A stretch of DNA of 64,000 nucleotides from CAWICD01 sp052267165 (GTDB taxonomy: Bacteria; Vulcanimicrobiota; Vulcanimicrobiia; Vulcanimicrobiales; Vulcanimicrobiaceae). Shown one piece after another: positions 8,716-16,635 of this stretch (its first letter is position 1; the number at the start of each line of letters is the position of its first letter). The stretch spans positions 62,001-126,000 of the forward strand of contig JBKQHO010000039.1 in NCBI GenBank assembly GCA_052267165.1, in the 5' to 3' direction. Both the position numbers and the translations under genes were made by a program. Under the pieces are notes generated by a model, which was given only the letters and a program-made list of their open reading frames with translations, was not told where the DNA came from and did not search any database.

Positions 8716-9354
8716 CTAGGCGCGATTGAGGATCGGGAAGACCTCTACAAGGCCGTCGAGTATCAGCTGGATCGCGATGGCGGCGACGATGATGCCCATA
8801 ATGCGGCCGACGGCGTTGATGCCTGACGGTCCGAAGGCTTTCGTCAGCCAGCGCGCCTCGCGCATTGTCCAGTACGTTATGAACAAGACCACCACGGAGA
8901 TGACGACGACGCCCACGTACTCCAGCGGCGCCTCGTGGCGCTTCGACATCAACGCGACGATCGTGGTCAGCGCGCCGGGGCCCGTGATGATCGGAATCGC
9001 GAGCGGGAAGACCGAGGGATCGTCGGTGCTCACCGCGTGAGCCTGCTCGTCGGCCGACAGCTCTTGCGTGCCCGTCTCTCGCGCGAAGACCATCTTGAAG
9101 CCGACGCAGAACAGCAGCAGGCCGCCGGCTATGCGGAATGCCGGAAATCCGATGCCGAGCGCCGTCAGCAAGCCGCCGCCCACAAAGCCGAAAACCACGA
9201 GGATAGCCAGCGCCGTGACGCTCGCGCGCCGCGCGATCTGCACCTGCTCGGCCGCACTCCGGCGCCCGGTCAGCGTTGCAAAGGTCGCCGCCGCCTCGAT
9301 CGGGTTGATGACGGCGAGCAGCGTGATGAAGTCATAGAACAGCCGAGACGTCAT
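8716..9354 (-). CDS. MarC family integral membrane protein
   Basis: 212 residues from the ATG at 9354. The frame extends to 9417, but the extra 21 residues are polar and unlike the family. It has six hydrophobic segments, an N-terminal FITLLAVINPIEAAATF (the MarC N-P signature), and a second family block FPLAIPIITGPGALTTIVAL. MarC proteins are inner-membrane proteins of unknown transport function, despite their old name linking them to antibiotic resistance. No operon partner is apparent. Confidence 0.9.
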   Translation of the reverse strand: MTSRLFYDFITLLAVINPIEAAATFATLTGRRSAAEQVQIARRASVTALAILVVFGFVGGGLLTALGIGFPAFRIAGGLLLFCVGFKMVFARETGTQELSADEQAHAVSTDDPSVFPLAIPIITGPGALTTIVALMSKRHEAPLEYVGVVVISVVVLFITYWTMREARWLTKAFGPSGINAVGRIMGIIVAAIAIQLILDGLVEVFPILNRA

Positions 9355-9482
9355 GCAGCGCCCACGGCGAGCCGAGTTCCGAGGAGCCCGACAAAACCCT
9401 TCGCGCGGCTTTGTCACGCTGCCGGGATCGCGGAGGGAACCGCCGAATGCCGAACGCCAAGTGACGATAGATCGGAGCGAGC

Positions 9483-10034
9483 ATGGCTAAGGGTGAAGTC
9501 TGGAATGAAGTCCGGACGCTGTTTCGAGTTGGCCCCGTCAAGGTCGTCGAAGCGCGACTCTTCGTCGCGCAGGACGACACGAAACCGCTTCCGAGCGCCT
9601 TCCAAATGCTCGTCAGCCTGCGCGTTCTCGGCAGCCAAATCGACAACGACGCCAAGACGAACAACTTTGCGGTGAAGGACGGCGATTGTTGCGTACCGAT
9701 CGCGGTCGCATCCTTCACGGGGAACATCGACGGTAAGGTCGTGAACTGGCACGGCACCGACTGGAACGGGTCGCCGTCGGCCGACGCGGCGTGGGCCGAT
9801 ACCGAAAAGGTTCACTTCAGCCTGCTATCGATGGCTCAAGTGACCATTCCGGTGGCGGATATTCTTCAGTTCATCCCCGGCATCGGCGGCGTGTTGCGAG
9901 CGCTGCTGCAAGCCTTGCCCGGGCAGCGCGTCTCGTTCACGTTGGGGCACGTGGGCGTCGACATTCCGGTCCACCGCGTCGACGGTAAGGTCGCGCTCCC
10001 GCGCGGAGCCGTCGTCCCGCAATGGTGGCCGTAG
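9483..10034 (+). CDS. Unknown protein
   Basis: 183 residues, ATG preceded by GGAGCGAG. I do not recognise a family. The first 100 residues look mainly beta (alternating hydrophobic, several Asp/Asn turns). A central hydrophobic stretch (ILQFIPGIGGVLRALLQAL) could be an amphipathic or membrane-inserting helix. The C-terminus is short and ends in PQWWP. There is no signal peptide. It is followed after 143 bases by another small unknown gene on the same strand. Confidence 0.6.
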   Translation: MAKGEVWNEVRTLFRVGPVKVVEARLFVAQDDTKPLPSAFQMLVSLRVLGSQIDNDAKTNNFAVKDGDCCVPIAVASFTGNIDGKVVNWHGTDWNGSPSADAAWADTEKVHFSLLSMAQVTIPVADILQFIPGIGGVLRALLQALPGQRVSFTLGHVGVDIPVHRVDGKVALPRGAVVPQWWP

Positions 10035-10177
10035 CATAGGCCGAGCGCTCGTCGTCTCGGCATCCGAGCTTGCGCGAGAAACGGCACGTGCCATGGGATA
10101 AAGCAGCGCGATCGCTTGCACGAACGCGAGGCTTACCGTCGCTCGTAGCCAAGTTCAGCCCATTGGGGGTCCTCCGC

Positions 10178-10435
10178 ATGAAGCTTCTCACGACCGTCGA
10201 TCGAGACTCACTCAAGGGCGCGAAGTGCGTCGCGGAGTCGAACGAGTTCGCCGTCTACGCGCTCGGTGACGAGACGTACGCGCTCGTCCACCGGCACGAA
10301 GGCACGGATTGGGAAGCGATCACGATCTCCGGAGACGGCGTCTTCCGGGTCGGCGAACTGCTGACCAGCGTGATGCGCGACCTCTATCGCGACATGGCGA
10401 TGAGCGTGTCGGAAGCGCGGCGCCGTTCCGCCTGA
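10178..10435 (+). CDS. Unknown small protein
   Basis: 85 residues from the ATG at 10178, with GGGGGT about 8 bases upstream. The frame is open back to 10070, but the upstream part has no ribosome-binding site and is Arg-rich. Composition and GC-rich third positions look genuinely coding (YALGDETYALVHRHEGTDWE). No family recognised, no export signal. Confidence 0.55.
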   Translation: MKLLTTVDRDSLKGAKCVAESNEFAVYALGDETYALVHRHEGTDWEAITISGDGVFRVGELLTSVMRDLYRDMAMSVSEARRRSA

Positions 10436-10553
10436 AGCTAAGCATGCGTTAGCGGGCCACGCCGGAATCGCAGGCGCCGCGGACTGAGAGCCGCTTGATA
10501 GGCATCTCTCAGTTCCCATGTGAGTCCCAGTATTCTGTACTAGCGTTACGAGC

Positions 10554-11114
10554 ATGCGTGGCTTCGTCGGCGGCTTCATCGTTGCGCTACTCGTCCTGGC
10601 GGTCGCGGGATTCGCCGCGATCGAACTCGGCATGCTGCCGGCGCGAGCGGACGGGGGCTTCTTGCCCGGGGAGAAATGGGCGGCGCACACCTCACTCGAT
10701 GCGACGATCAAGCGCGAGGCTCCCAAGGCGCCCTACCCATACTCCGACAACGCCGAAGCGCAAACGAACGGAGCGACGCTCTACGTTCAGAACTGCGCGG
10801 TCTGCCACGGCACCGCGCACTCCACGCCGAACTCGATCGCGCACGGCCTGGGCGTCCCTCCACCAAATTTCACCAGGCACGGCGTCGACGACGACCCGCC
10901 CGGCGAGACCTACTGGAAGATCGAGCACGGCATCCGCTTCACCGGAATGCCGGCGTTCGACAAGTCGCTCGATGAAAAGTCGCTCTGGGACATCGCCTTC
11001 TTCCTCGCGCACAAGCCCGCCGAGCTCGCTCCCGCGGCGCGTGCCATCTGGGAGAATCCCGCGAGCGTTCCTGCTCCCACGCCGATGCCGGCGCCGCCCA
11101 GCCGCCCCGGATAA
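10554..11114 (+). CDS. Membrane-anchored cytochrome c
   Basis: 186 residues. An uncleaved-looking N-terminal membrane segment (residues 3-24) leads to a periplasmic domain with one haem-binding C-A-V-C-H at 81-85. GIRFTGMPAFDKSL supplies a likely axial Met. The C-terminus is a Pro/Ala-rich tail. It is a class I-like electron-transfer cytochrome acting on the outer face of the membrane. The partner is not visible; the only oxidase trace in the window is the broken cydAB at 35.7 kb, which does not use cytochrome c. Confidence 0.88.
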   Translation: MRGFVGGFIVALLVLAVAGFAAIELGMLPARADGGFLPGEKWAAHTSLDATIKREAPKAPYPYSDNAEAQTNGATLYVQNCAVCHGTAHSTPNSIAHGLGVPPPNFTRHGVDDDPPGETYWKIEHGIRFTGMPAFDKSLDEKSLWDIAFFLAHKPAELAPAARAIWENPASVPAPTPMPAPPSRPG

Positions 11115-11135
11115 CCGGCCGCGGAATCTCGTCGT

Positions 11136-11681
11136 TCACCAGCCTCGATCGGGGGGACACGGCTTTTGCCCCTTGATCATGCGCGCTAAGCAGCCGCCGG
11201 CGTCGCGCTCGCCGAGTTCCATCGCCTGCACGTCGCCTTTGTAACCGACGTTCATCTCGCCGATCACCTTGCCGGAGCGAACGTCCACGATCGAAAAGCT
11301 CGTCCCCCAGATGACCGCCATCTCGCGGGTGACCGCGCCGACTACGACCTCGTCGGCGTGCACGACGCGGCCAATCGTCCGAGCACACTCGGCGACGACG
11401 CAGGAACGAATCGGACTCGTCTGGTCGAAGCCGGCCGCGGCAACCGCCGGCGCCAGACGCTTCTGCACGACGAGCGAAACAGCGTCGGCCCCGAGGCCGG
11501 CCCGAAGCTGAGCGGTCATGACGTTCAGTTCCGACGGCGACGGGAGCAGACCGTAAGGGATGCCCGAATCGGCGGCCGCCAGCGGCAGAACGGCAATGGT
11601 CGGACCGCGCCCGCCTGCGACAAGTGAGGGCGCGGCCATCGACAAGACGGCGGCGGCGATTGCCCAAGTTTTGTGCAACAA
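11136..11681 (-). CDS. DUF2380-like secreted protein
   Basis: 181 residues with a clear signal peptide (MLHKTWAIAAAVLSMAAPSL). The mature part opens with TIAVLPLAAADSG, then LRAGLGADAV, a CVVAECARTIGRVVHADEVVVGAV core and a closing DVRSGKVIGEMNV. That order (beta strand, small-residue helix, Cys-containing helix, V-x-G-x-V strand) resembles DUF2380 and related periplasmic proteins. Function unknown. It converges with the cytochrome gene. Confidence 0.6.
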   Translation of the reverse strand: MLHKTWAIAAAVLSMAAPSLVAGGRGPTIAVLPLAAADSGIPYGLLPSPSELNVMTAQLRAGLGADAVSLVVQKRLAPAVAAAGFDQTSPIRSCVVAECARTIGRVVHADEVVVGAVTREMAVIWGTSFSIVDVRSGKVIGEMNVGYKGDVQAMELGERDAGGCLARMIKGQKPCPPDRGW

Positions 11682-11944
11682 GTTACTCTCCGAAGCCGAG
11701 ATGCGATGGCGCTCCTCGATATTTCCCTCTCTTGCGGCAGCCGCCCCAGCGGGCTAGCTGGCCCGCGGCGTCCCACCCCGCTCGGAAGCTCTACGACGCC
11801 GCCGGCTCTTCCGTCATCGACGGCTACGCACCGCCGTTCACGAGCGCGAGCACGCCGCTCTTCGGAATTCCGACGGTCAATGCGGTCAACGCGATGACGT
11901 TCGGCCTTTAACTTTAACCAAACGCCGAACTCGGCCGGCGCAGA

Positions 11945-13780
11945 TCAGACGCCGAGCGAGCCGGCCGTCTCCCAGCTCACGTCAGCGTCGCCATCCTTCG
12001 CGTTAGCCGGGCATGGCGGCGCAAAGCGGATGACCAAGATCGCGACGTCGTCGTTCGGCTGGCGGCCGGCGAAGATCTCACGGTAAATTCTCTGGGCCGG
12101 GAGCGGGCCGCGGTCGAGTGCGATCGAGGCCGTGACGGCTGCAAGATGCAGCTCGCCGGCGAGCACGTCGCGATCGTATTCGATGGCCCCGTCGGTATAC
12201 ACCACCAGCAGCCCATCCTTCACCAGCCGGAAGGCGTGGCTTGCATACGAGATCTCGCGCCTCGAGCCGAGCGGCATTCCGCCGAGTTGCAGCACCTTGA
12301 CGCTGCCTTCGGGACCGACCAGCAGCGGCGGCGGGTGCCCCGCGGCAGCATAGGAGCCTTCGCCCGTCTTCGGATCGAGGAAGCCGCACAGGGCCGTGAC
12401 GATCGGCGCGCCCTGCACGTTGAGCGTCGCGTTGGCTCGCATCAACACGAGCTCGGGCGACGTCTCCGCAAGCGCGGTGGCAATGATGACTTGACGGGCT
12501 TGATTCATTGCGACCGCTGCCTCGATGCCGTGGCCGGCGACGTCTCCGACGGAGAAGAGCACCCGGCCGTCGGGCAACATGAATACGTCGTACCAATCGC
12601 CACCGACGCGCGCCTCCAAACTCGCCGGCCGGTAGACCGCATCCAGCACGAGCCCCGGCACGCTCGGAAGCGTCTCGGAGAGCAGCGCCTTCTGCAGCGT
12701 GTCCGCGACGCGCTTCTCGGTCTCGTAGCGCTCGCGCAAGCTCTCGAACCGGGTGCGCTCTTCGTGAATGTCGGTCGACTCGCCCGCCCACGCGGTGATC
12801 TTGCCGGAGCGGTTGTGCAGCGGCAACGCCCGGTGCCGAAGCCACCGGTATTCGCCGTCGAAGCGGCGCATGCGATTCTCGAGATTGAAGGGGCTTCCGG
12901 TCGTAAGACTCTCCCGCCACGCTTCGGCTGAAACCAATCGATCGTCGGGGTGGGCTATCACCTTCCAGCCGTCGTCGAGCAGCTGCTGCGACGGCACGCC
13001 CGCGTACTCGGTCCAGCGGGCGCCGGTGTAGTCGATCGCACCGTTGGGCTTAGCGGTCCACACCATGCGGTCGAACGCGGACGAAAGCATCCGGAAATCG
13101 CCCAAGCGCGCGATGTCGCCGGCAAGACTGGCCGCGCGCGCGTCGCGCCAGGCCGCGACGGCGACCGCCGCCACAGCGATCAGAAGCGCGAGCAACGCGA
13201 AGGTCGCGAAGCGCCCCACGAACTCCTCGACCGCTCGCCTGCCCATCGCCGCTTGGGCAGCGAGCGCGACTTGAACGATGCGCGTGTCCTCGCGGAATCG
13301 ATCCATCAGCGCCTTTTCGTCGCGCGCGATCGAACGGAGCCGGTTCGTCTTGCGATTCGGCAGTAGGCGTTGCGTAACGTCGCGTTGCCACCTGTCGTGA
13401 ACGGCCTGCGCATCGGCGGCAGCCTGGGACGCTGCCGCGTCGACACCCTTTTGTTGCGACAGCGAGGGGACGAGTTGCGCCAGGTCGCTCTCCAGCGGTT
13501 TGCGTGCGTGCGTATACGGTTCGAGAAAGTTGTTCAGGCCCGTGCTGACGTACCCGCGGATGCCCGTTTCCTCATCGAGCTGCAGCTTGAGCACCTCGCC
13601 TGCGAGCGCTTGCGTCGCGCGCAGTTCTCCCTGCCGGGCGAACGCCGACTCCAAGGCATCGCGCGTCGAGATCAGGCCGTACGCCAAAACGATCAGCGCG
13701 ACGGCGGCGCCGACCAAGGCCAGGGCCAGCGCTTGCATCTGGTTTCGTCGGCCTTGACCCGCGCTGCTCGTGTTGGGCAA
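11945..13780 (-). CDS. CHASE3-PAS-SpoIIE (PP2C) phosphatase
   Basis: 611 residues. Order: membrane segment about 16-38; extracytoplasmic CHASE3-like helical domain about 45-175 (EETGIRGYVSTG is its hallmark); second membrane segment about 190-212; PAS domain about 240-345; short coiled coil; SpoIIE-type PP2C domain about 365-590. Metal ligands are present in GGDWYDVF, SVGDVAGHG, YTDGAIE and NDDVAILV. Such proteins dephosphorylate anti-anti-sigma factors in response to an external or PAS-sensed signal. No anti-anti-sigma gene is nearby. A broken ATP-binding-domain gene starts divergently 124 bases away and may be the former partner. Confidence 0.93.
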   Translation of the reverse strand: MPNTSSAGQGRRNQMQALALALVGAAVALIVLAYGLISTRDALESAFARQGELRATQALAGEVLKLQLDEETGIRGYVSTGLNNFLEPYTHARKPLESDLAQLVPSLSQQKGVDAAASQAAADAQAVHDRWQRDVTQRLLPNRKTNRLRSIARDEKALMDRFREDTRIVQVALAAQAAMGRRAVEEFVGRFATFALLALLIAVAAVAVAAWRDARAASLAGDIARLGDFRMLSSAFDRMVWTAKPNGAIDYTGARWTEYAGVPSQQLLDDGWKVIAHPDDRLVSAEAWRESLTTGSPFNLENRMRRFDGEYRWLRHRALPLHNRSGKITAWAGESTDIHEERTRFESLRERYETEKRVADTLQKALLSETLPSVPGLVLDAVYRPASLEARVGGDWYDVFMLPDGRVLFSVGDVAGHGIEAAVAMNQARQVIIATALAETSPELVLMRANATLNVQGAPIVTALCGFLDPKTGEGSYAAAGHPPPLLVGPEGSVKVLQLGGMPLGSRREISYASHAFRLVKDGLLVVYTDGAIEYDRDVLAGELHLAAVTASIALDRGPLPAQRIYREIFAGRQPNDDVAILVIRFAPPCPANAKDGDADVSWETAGSLGV

Positions 13781-13904
13781 CCCCTCAGTCCTCCGCTAAG
13801 AGTTTCGACGATTCGCACGGCGCTATGGGGCGCCTGCCGACCGCGCGGACGGGCGCCCTTTTTCTCAGACGCCGCCCAGAATCGCATTCTTTCGGGCATA
13901 ACGC

Positions 13905-14324
13905 TTGAATGCACTAATTTTGGCGGATCGACAGCGGAGACTATCGGAGGGCGTCGGACGCGCGCAGGAGTTTGCTGCCTACCTGCGCCAAGCGGCCGAA
14001 CCGAACTCGGACCGCCAGGCTGCTGTGCTCGTTTTCGGCGAGCTTCTCGCTAACGCGTTGACGCACGGGAGCGGCAGGGTGTGCGGGCAGGTCGCCCTAC
14101 GCCACCCTATGGGTCGAGGACGAGGGTGCGGGCTTCGCGCTTTCGGAGTTGCGGGCGCCCGCTCGCGGCCGGGCGGGCGGGAGGTCGCGGAATCCCGATC
14201 GTGACGTCCTTTGGCCCGCTCGGTGTACGCGGCGGCGACGGATGGAAGCCGCTTTCGCGTGACGGTTGAACTGCAGGCGCAGCGCTTGAAGCCGCTTGCG
14301 ACGGGAATGATTGATAGCGGGTAA
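13905..14324 (+). pseudogene. Frameshifted serine/threonine-kinase-like ATPase (anti-sigma type)
   Basis: A histidine-kinase-like ATPase reads across three frames. From the TTG at 13905: FGELLANALTHG (N box). Then, in the next frame from about 14078: TLWVEDEGAGFALSEL (G1 box). Then in the third frame: GRGIPIVTSFGPLGV (G2 box, about 14183-14225). It returns to the first frame for TDGSRFRVTVELQAQ and a stop at 14324. The order and spacing of the boxes are those of RsbW/HATPase_c_2 proteins. Three shifts in one direction restore the frame, so this is either a decayed gene or a run of sequencing errors. Confidence 0.75.
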
Positions 14325-14347
14325 TCACTGTTGACAGGGGGAGCTCG

Positions 14348-14545
14348 ATGTCTATCGCACGCTTCATCGTCTGCATTTGCCGGCACGGAATCGATCTGCA
14401 TACCCCGGCCGGATGCGGCTACCGTACGCCCCAGTCAGCGTGCCCCTGCCCTTTTAGCCATGGCAGCGTGTTGCGCACGTTGTCCGAAGCCAAGCAGCGG
14501 GCGGTCGAACACGAGTGGCGCCGCGAGGAAGGCGGCAAATGGTAG
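14348..14545 (+). CDS. Possible small Cys/His-rich protein
   Basis: 65 residues; GGGGGAG stands 4 bases before the ATG. The middle contains several Cys and His (CICRH, TPAGCGY, SACPCPFSHG) and the end is charged (VEHEWRREEGGKW). Nothing homologous is known to me. It fills the space between the ATPase pseudogene and the regulator gene. Coding status is uncertain. Confidence 0.35.
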   Translation: MSIARFIVCICRHGIDLHTPAGCGYRTPQSACPCPFSHGSVLRTLSEAKQRAVEHEWRREEGGKW

Positions 14546-14567
14546 CTGCCCAGCTTCGGCCGGGTTC

Positions 14568-15119
14568 TTAGAGAAAGCCGAGGACTCTGGCTACGATCTG
14601 AGCGCGGCCGCGCGAGCCGGTCTTGCTGGCGATGCGGGCGACGTGCTCGCACGCCGTGGCCTGCGCGATTGAAAGCTGCTTTGCGATCGAAGCGGTCGAC
14701 GAACCCTGGAGCAGCAGCCGCAGCACGTCGGCCTCGCGAGTCGAAATGCCGAAGCGGACGATCGCCTCTTGCAGCGGATCGCGCACTCGCAGCTTTTCGA
14801 CGACGACCCCCTTTAGTCGCGCGAGCTCACTATAGGTTTGCACGATCCGAACGATCGTGTCGCCGTCGACGCCGAGTGGCACCGCGTCGTCTTCTCGCGC
14901 TGCTTGCAGGAGGTTGCGAACGATTCGCTCGACGCGGGCGGGAAGGCGATCCATTCCGAAAGCGCCTCGAGCGCCGCACGCAAAGTGAACTCGCAACTCG
15001 TCGTCGACGACGTAGAACATTGGAATCGCTCGACGCTGCACCACGTCGACCGGCGCTTCGGGTCGAACGAACTCAGCCTCGAGACGGAGGTGCTCCGTCA
15101 TCCGGCTCAACGTCGACAA
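14568..15119 (-). CDS. LuxR-type HTH regulator, paralogue A
   Basis: 183 residues from a TTG at 15119 (GAAGGGAG upstream); an ATG at 15101 is an alternative. Residues about 120-183 are a LuxR/GerE helix-turn-helix: ISTREADVLRLLLQGSSTAS, IAKQLSIAQATACEHV. The N-terminal 115 residues (AIPMFYVVDDELRVHF, LPARVERIVRNLL, GVDGDTIVRIVQTYS) are not a receiver, PAS or autoinducer domain that I recognise. The same domain order recurs in the gene at 20266-20829, which ends in the identical RVLGFL. Likely a transcriptional regulator; signal and targets unknown. Confidence 0.85.
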   Translation of the reverse strand: MSTLSRMTEHLRLEAEFVRPEAPVDVVQRRAIPMFYVVDDELRVHFACGARGAFGMDRLPARVERIVRNLLQAAREDDAVPLGVDGDTIVRIVQTYSELARLKGVVVEKLRVRDPLQEAIVRFGISTREADVLRLLLQGSSTASIAKQLSIAQATACEHVARIASKTGSRGRAQIVARVLGFL

Positions 15120-15243
15120 GGGAAGCTCCCTTCACAGATCTCGGTGGAGGAACGTTGTTAATAGATTAGCCCCGAATGCGGAAATTGAAAACGACAGCCG
15201 AGCGAGCCGTCGTCGGGGAAGAGCTGCGGATTCGCCGTGGCCT

Positions 15244-15582
15244 ATGCCCAGCGTCGCCTCGTCGATCGGGGCTCTCCTTGGGGGAGCCGCCGTGCCGACG
15301 GCGAGGGGCGGCCCGGCGCCGAGCGCTCGGCGAGCGTCCGCGGTCAAGCGCGCCGCCCTACAGATTGCCCCTGAAGGCATTTCTGCGGACGTGCGACACC
15401 TGCTCGAGCAGGCCTTGCGCGAGGCGGTCGCATCCGACACGCTTTCAGTGGTCTACCAGCCCAAGCTGCAAGGCTACCTGTTCGCACGGCCGCTCCCGGC
15501 GGAGGCAGCCCGGGAATGGCTGATCGCCGCCGCCGAGATGCGCCTGCCTTCGCTGCTGCTGACGCACGCAATGCTGCGCTGA
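15244..15582 (+). pseudogene. GGDEF-EAL protein collapsed by an internal deletion
   Basis: 112 residues from the ATG at 15244. SADVRHLLEQALREAV and LSVVYQPKL are the linker and first strand of an EAL cyclic-di-GMP phosphodiesterase domain. They run straight into QGYLFARPLPAEAAREWL, which in intact proteins is the last helix of the same domain about 200 residues later. The E-A-L motif and all metal ligands are missing. Upstream VASSIGALLG resembles the end of a GGDEF domain. It cannot be catalytic. The frame is intact across the junction. Confidence 0.75.
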
Positions 15583-16635
15583 AGCGCTCTCTACCGAGCG
15601 GGCTGCGCTCGCGCCGGCCTGCGCGGCATCGCGAAAGCGCCCGAGCGCGCTCTGCACGTCGCCGGCCGACCTCGCATCGCTTGGAGCTTGGAGCGCCCGG
15701 CTGAGCGCTTCGTCGAGCCCGCCGAGCGCGGAGATCAGGTCGCCGGGGTTCGAGTTGCGCAGCGCATCGTAACGCGCGCCGGCCGCGCGAAGTCGCGCGA
15801 GAATGGTGTCGCGGCCGGCGAACGAGGCGCCGTCGTTCACCACGTCGACGACAGGCGAGGTGGACTCGGACTGTGGTACCGCCGGCGCGAGACAGCGTAC
15901 CGCCGCAGCGGTCGCCTGCGCCGCCGGGCCACCGCCAGTCGCCTCTCGCCGTGCCTTCTCGTAGTACACGACCCAGCGGTCGTAGTCGAGGTGTGCGGCA
16001 CTGAGCGCCGCGCTTCGCTGCCGCGCGACGTCGGCGGCCAGAATCGAGTTGAGCTTCGCGACGGTCGGCTCGGCGTCGCGAGCGACGAGCCGGGCTGCGT
16101 CGCGATCTCGCGCGCCGGCGAGCTTCCCGGCGATGCCCGAGAACATCGCGGCAAGGTCTTCGATGAAGAGATCGCCTTGCGCGTGAGCGTTCGCGGCGGC
16201 CTTCAGCTCGAAGGCGGCGTGCTGCAGTTCGCTCGTCGCCACTTGCGTTGCAGCACTCGGTTCCGCGCCGGCGAACGAGGCGAGCGCGACGTCGTAGGCG
16301 GCGAGCGCCGCGGCGAGCCCGCGGCGTTGCGCGATCGAGGATTCGGGAAACGGCGGATTCGCGAGCGGGCTGGGCCGGCTCGCCATCCGGTTGTCGGTGC
16401 GTAAGCACGGCTCCAGTCCGCCGACCGGCTGACGCGGATTCAGCAGCGCGCCGACGAAATAGGCATCGACCGTGGCGCGGTTGACGGCCTCATAGACCGC
16501 CCCCACGGAAGCCGCGCTCTGCGCAACCGCAGCGTAGGACGATACGCTCGAGACGGTCTGTGCGTTGCCCGCGCACGCTGCGAGCAAACACGCAACCGCC
16601 CCCAGCGCGGCAGCCTTTCCGACCGGACGTCTCAA
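15445..16635 (-). CDS. Lipoprotein of unknown function
   Basis: 396 residues from a TTG at 16635 that overlaps the upstream flavoprotein's stop (TTGA). I choose this start because it opens directly into a lipoprotein signal peptide, with ACLLAAC giving the lipidated Cys near residue 21. The mature protein is long, Ala-rich and mostly helical (LAAYDVALASFAGAE, LDYDRWVVYYEKARRE), as in coiled periplasmic lipoproteins. The last 45 residues are antisense to the decayed EAL gene and look non-native, so the true C-terminus may lie before 15582. Translational coupling suggests a joint role with the flavoprotein. Confidence 0.65.
   Translation of the reverse strand: MRRPVGKAAALGAVACLLAACAGNAQTVSSVSSYAAVAQSAASVGAVYEAVNRATVDAYFVGALLNPRQPVGGLEPCLRTDNRMASRPSPLANPPFPESSIAQRRGLAAALAAYDVALASFAGAEPSAATQVATSELQHAAFELKAAANAHAQGDLFIEDLAAMFSGIAGKLAGARDRDAARLVARDAEPTVAKLNSILAADVARQRSAALSAAHLDYDRWVVYYEKARREATGGGPAAQATAAAVRCLAPAVPQSESTSPVVDVVNDGASFAGRDTILARLRAAGARYDALRNSNPGDLISALGGLDEALSRALQAPSDARSAGDVQSALGRFRDAAQAGASAARSVESASAQHCVRQQQRRQAHLGGGDQPFPGCLRRERPCEQVALQLGLVDH

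Noticed and set aside
10436..10553. TTGATA and TATTCT as a promoter for the cytochrome gene
   Set aside because: The spacing between the boxes is 30 bases, too long for a sigma-70 promoter.
11785..11911. Plus-strand stretch reading KLYDAAGSSVIDGYAPPF and so on to a stop at 11911, possibly a gene end
   Set aside because: Codon pattern looks coding, but no start, no ribosome-binding site and no family could be found; too weak to call even as a remnant.
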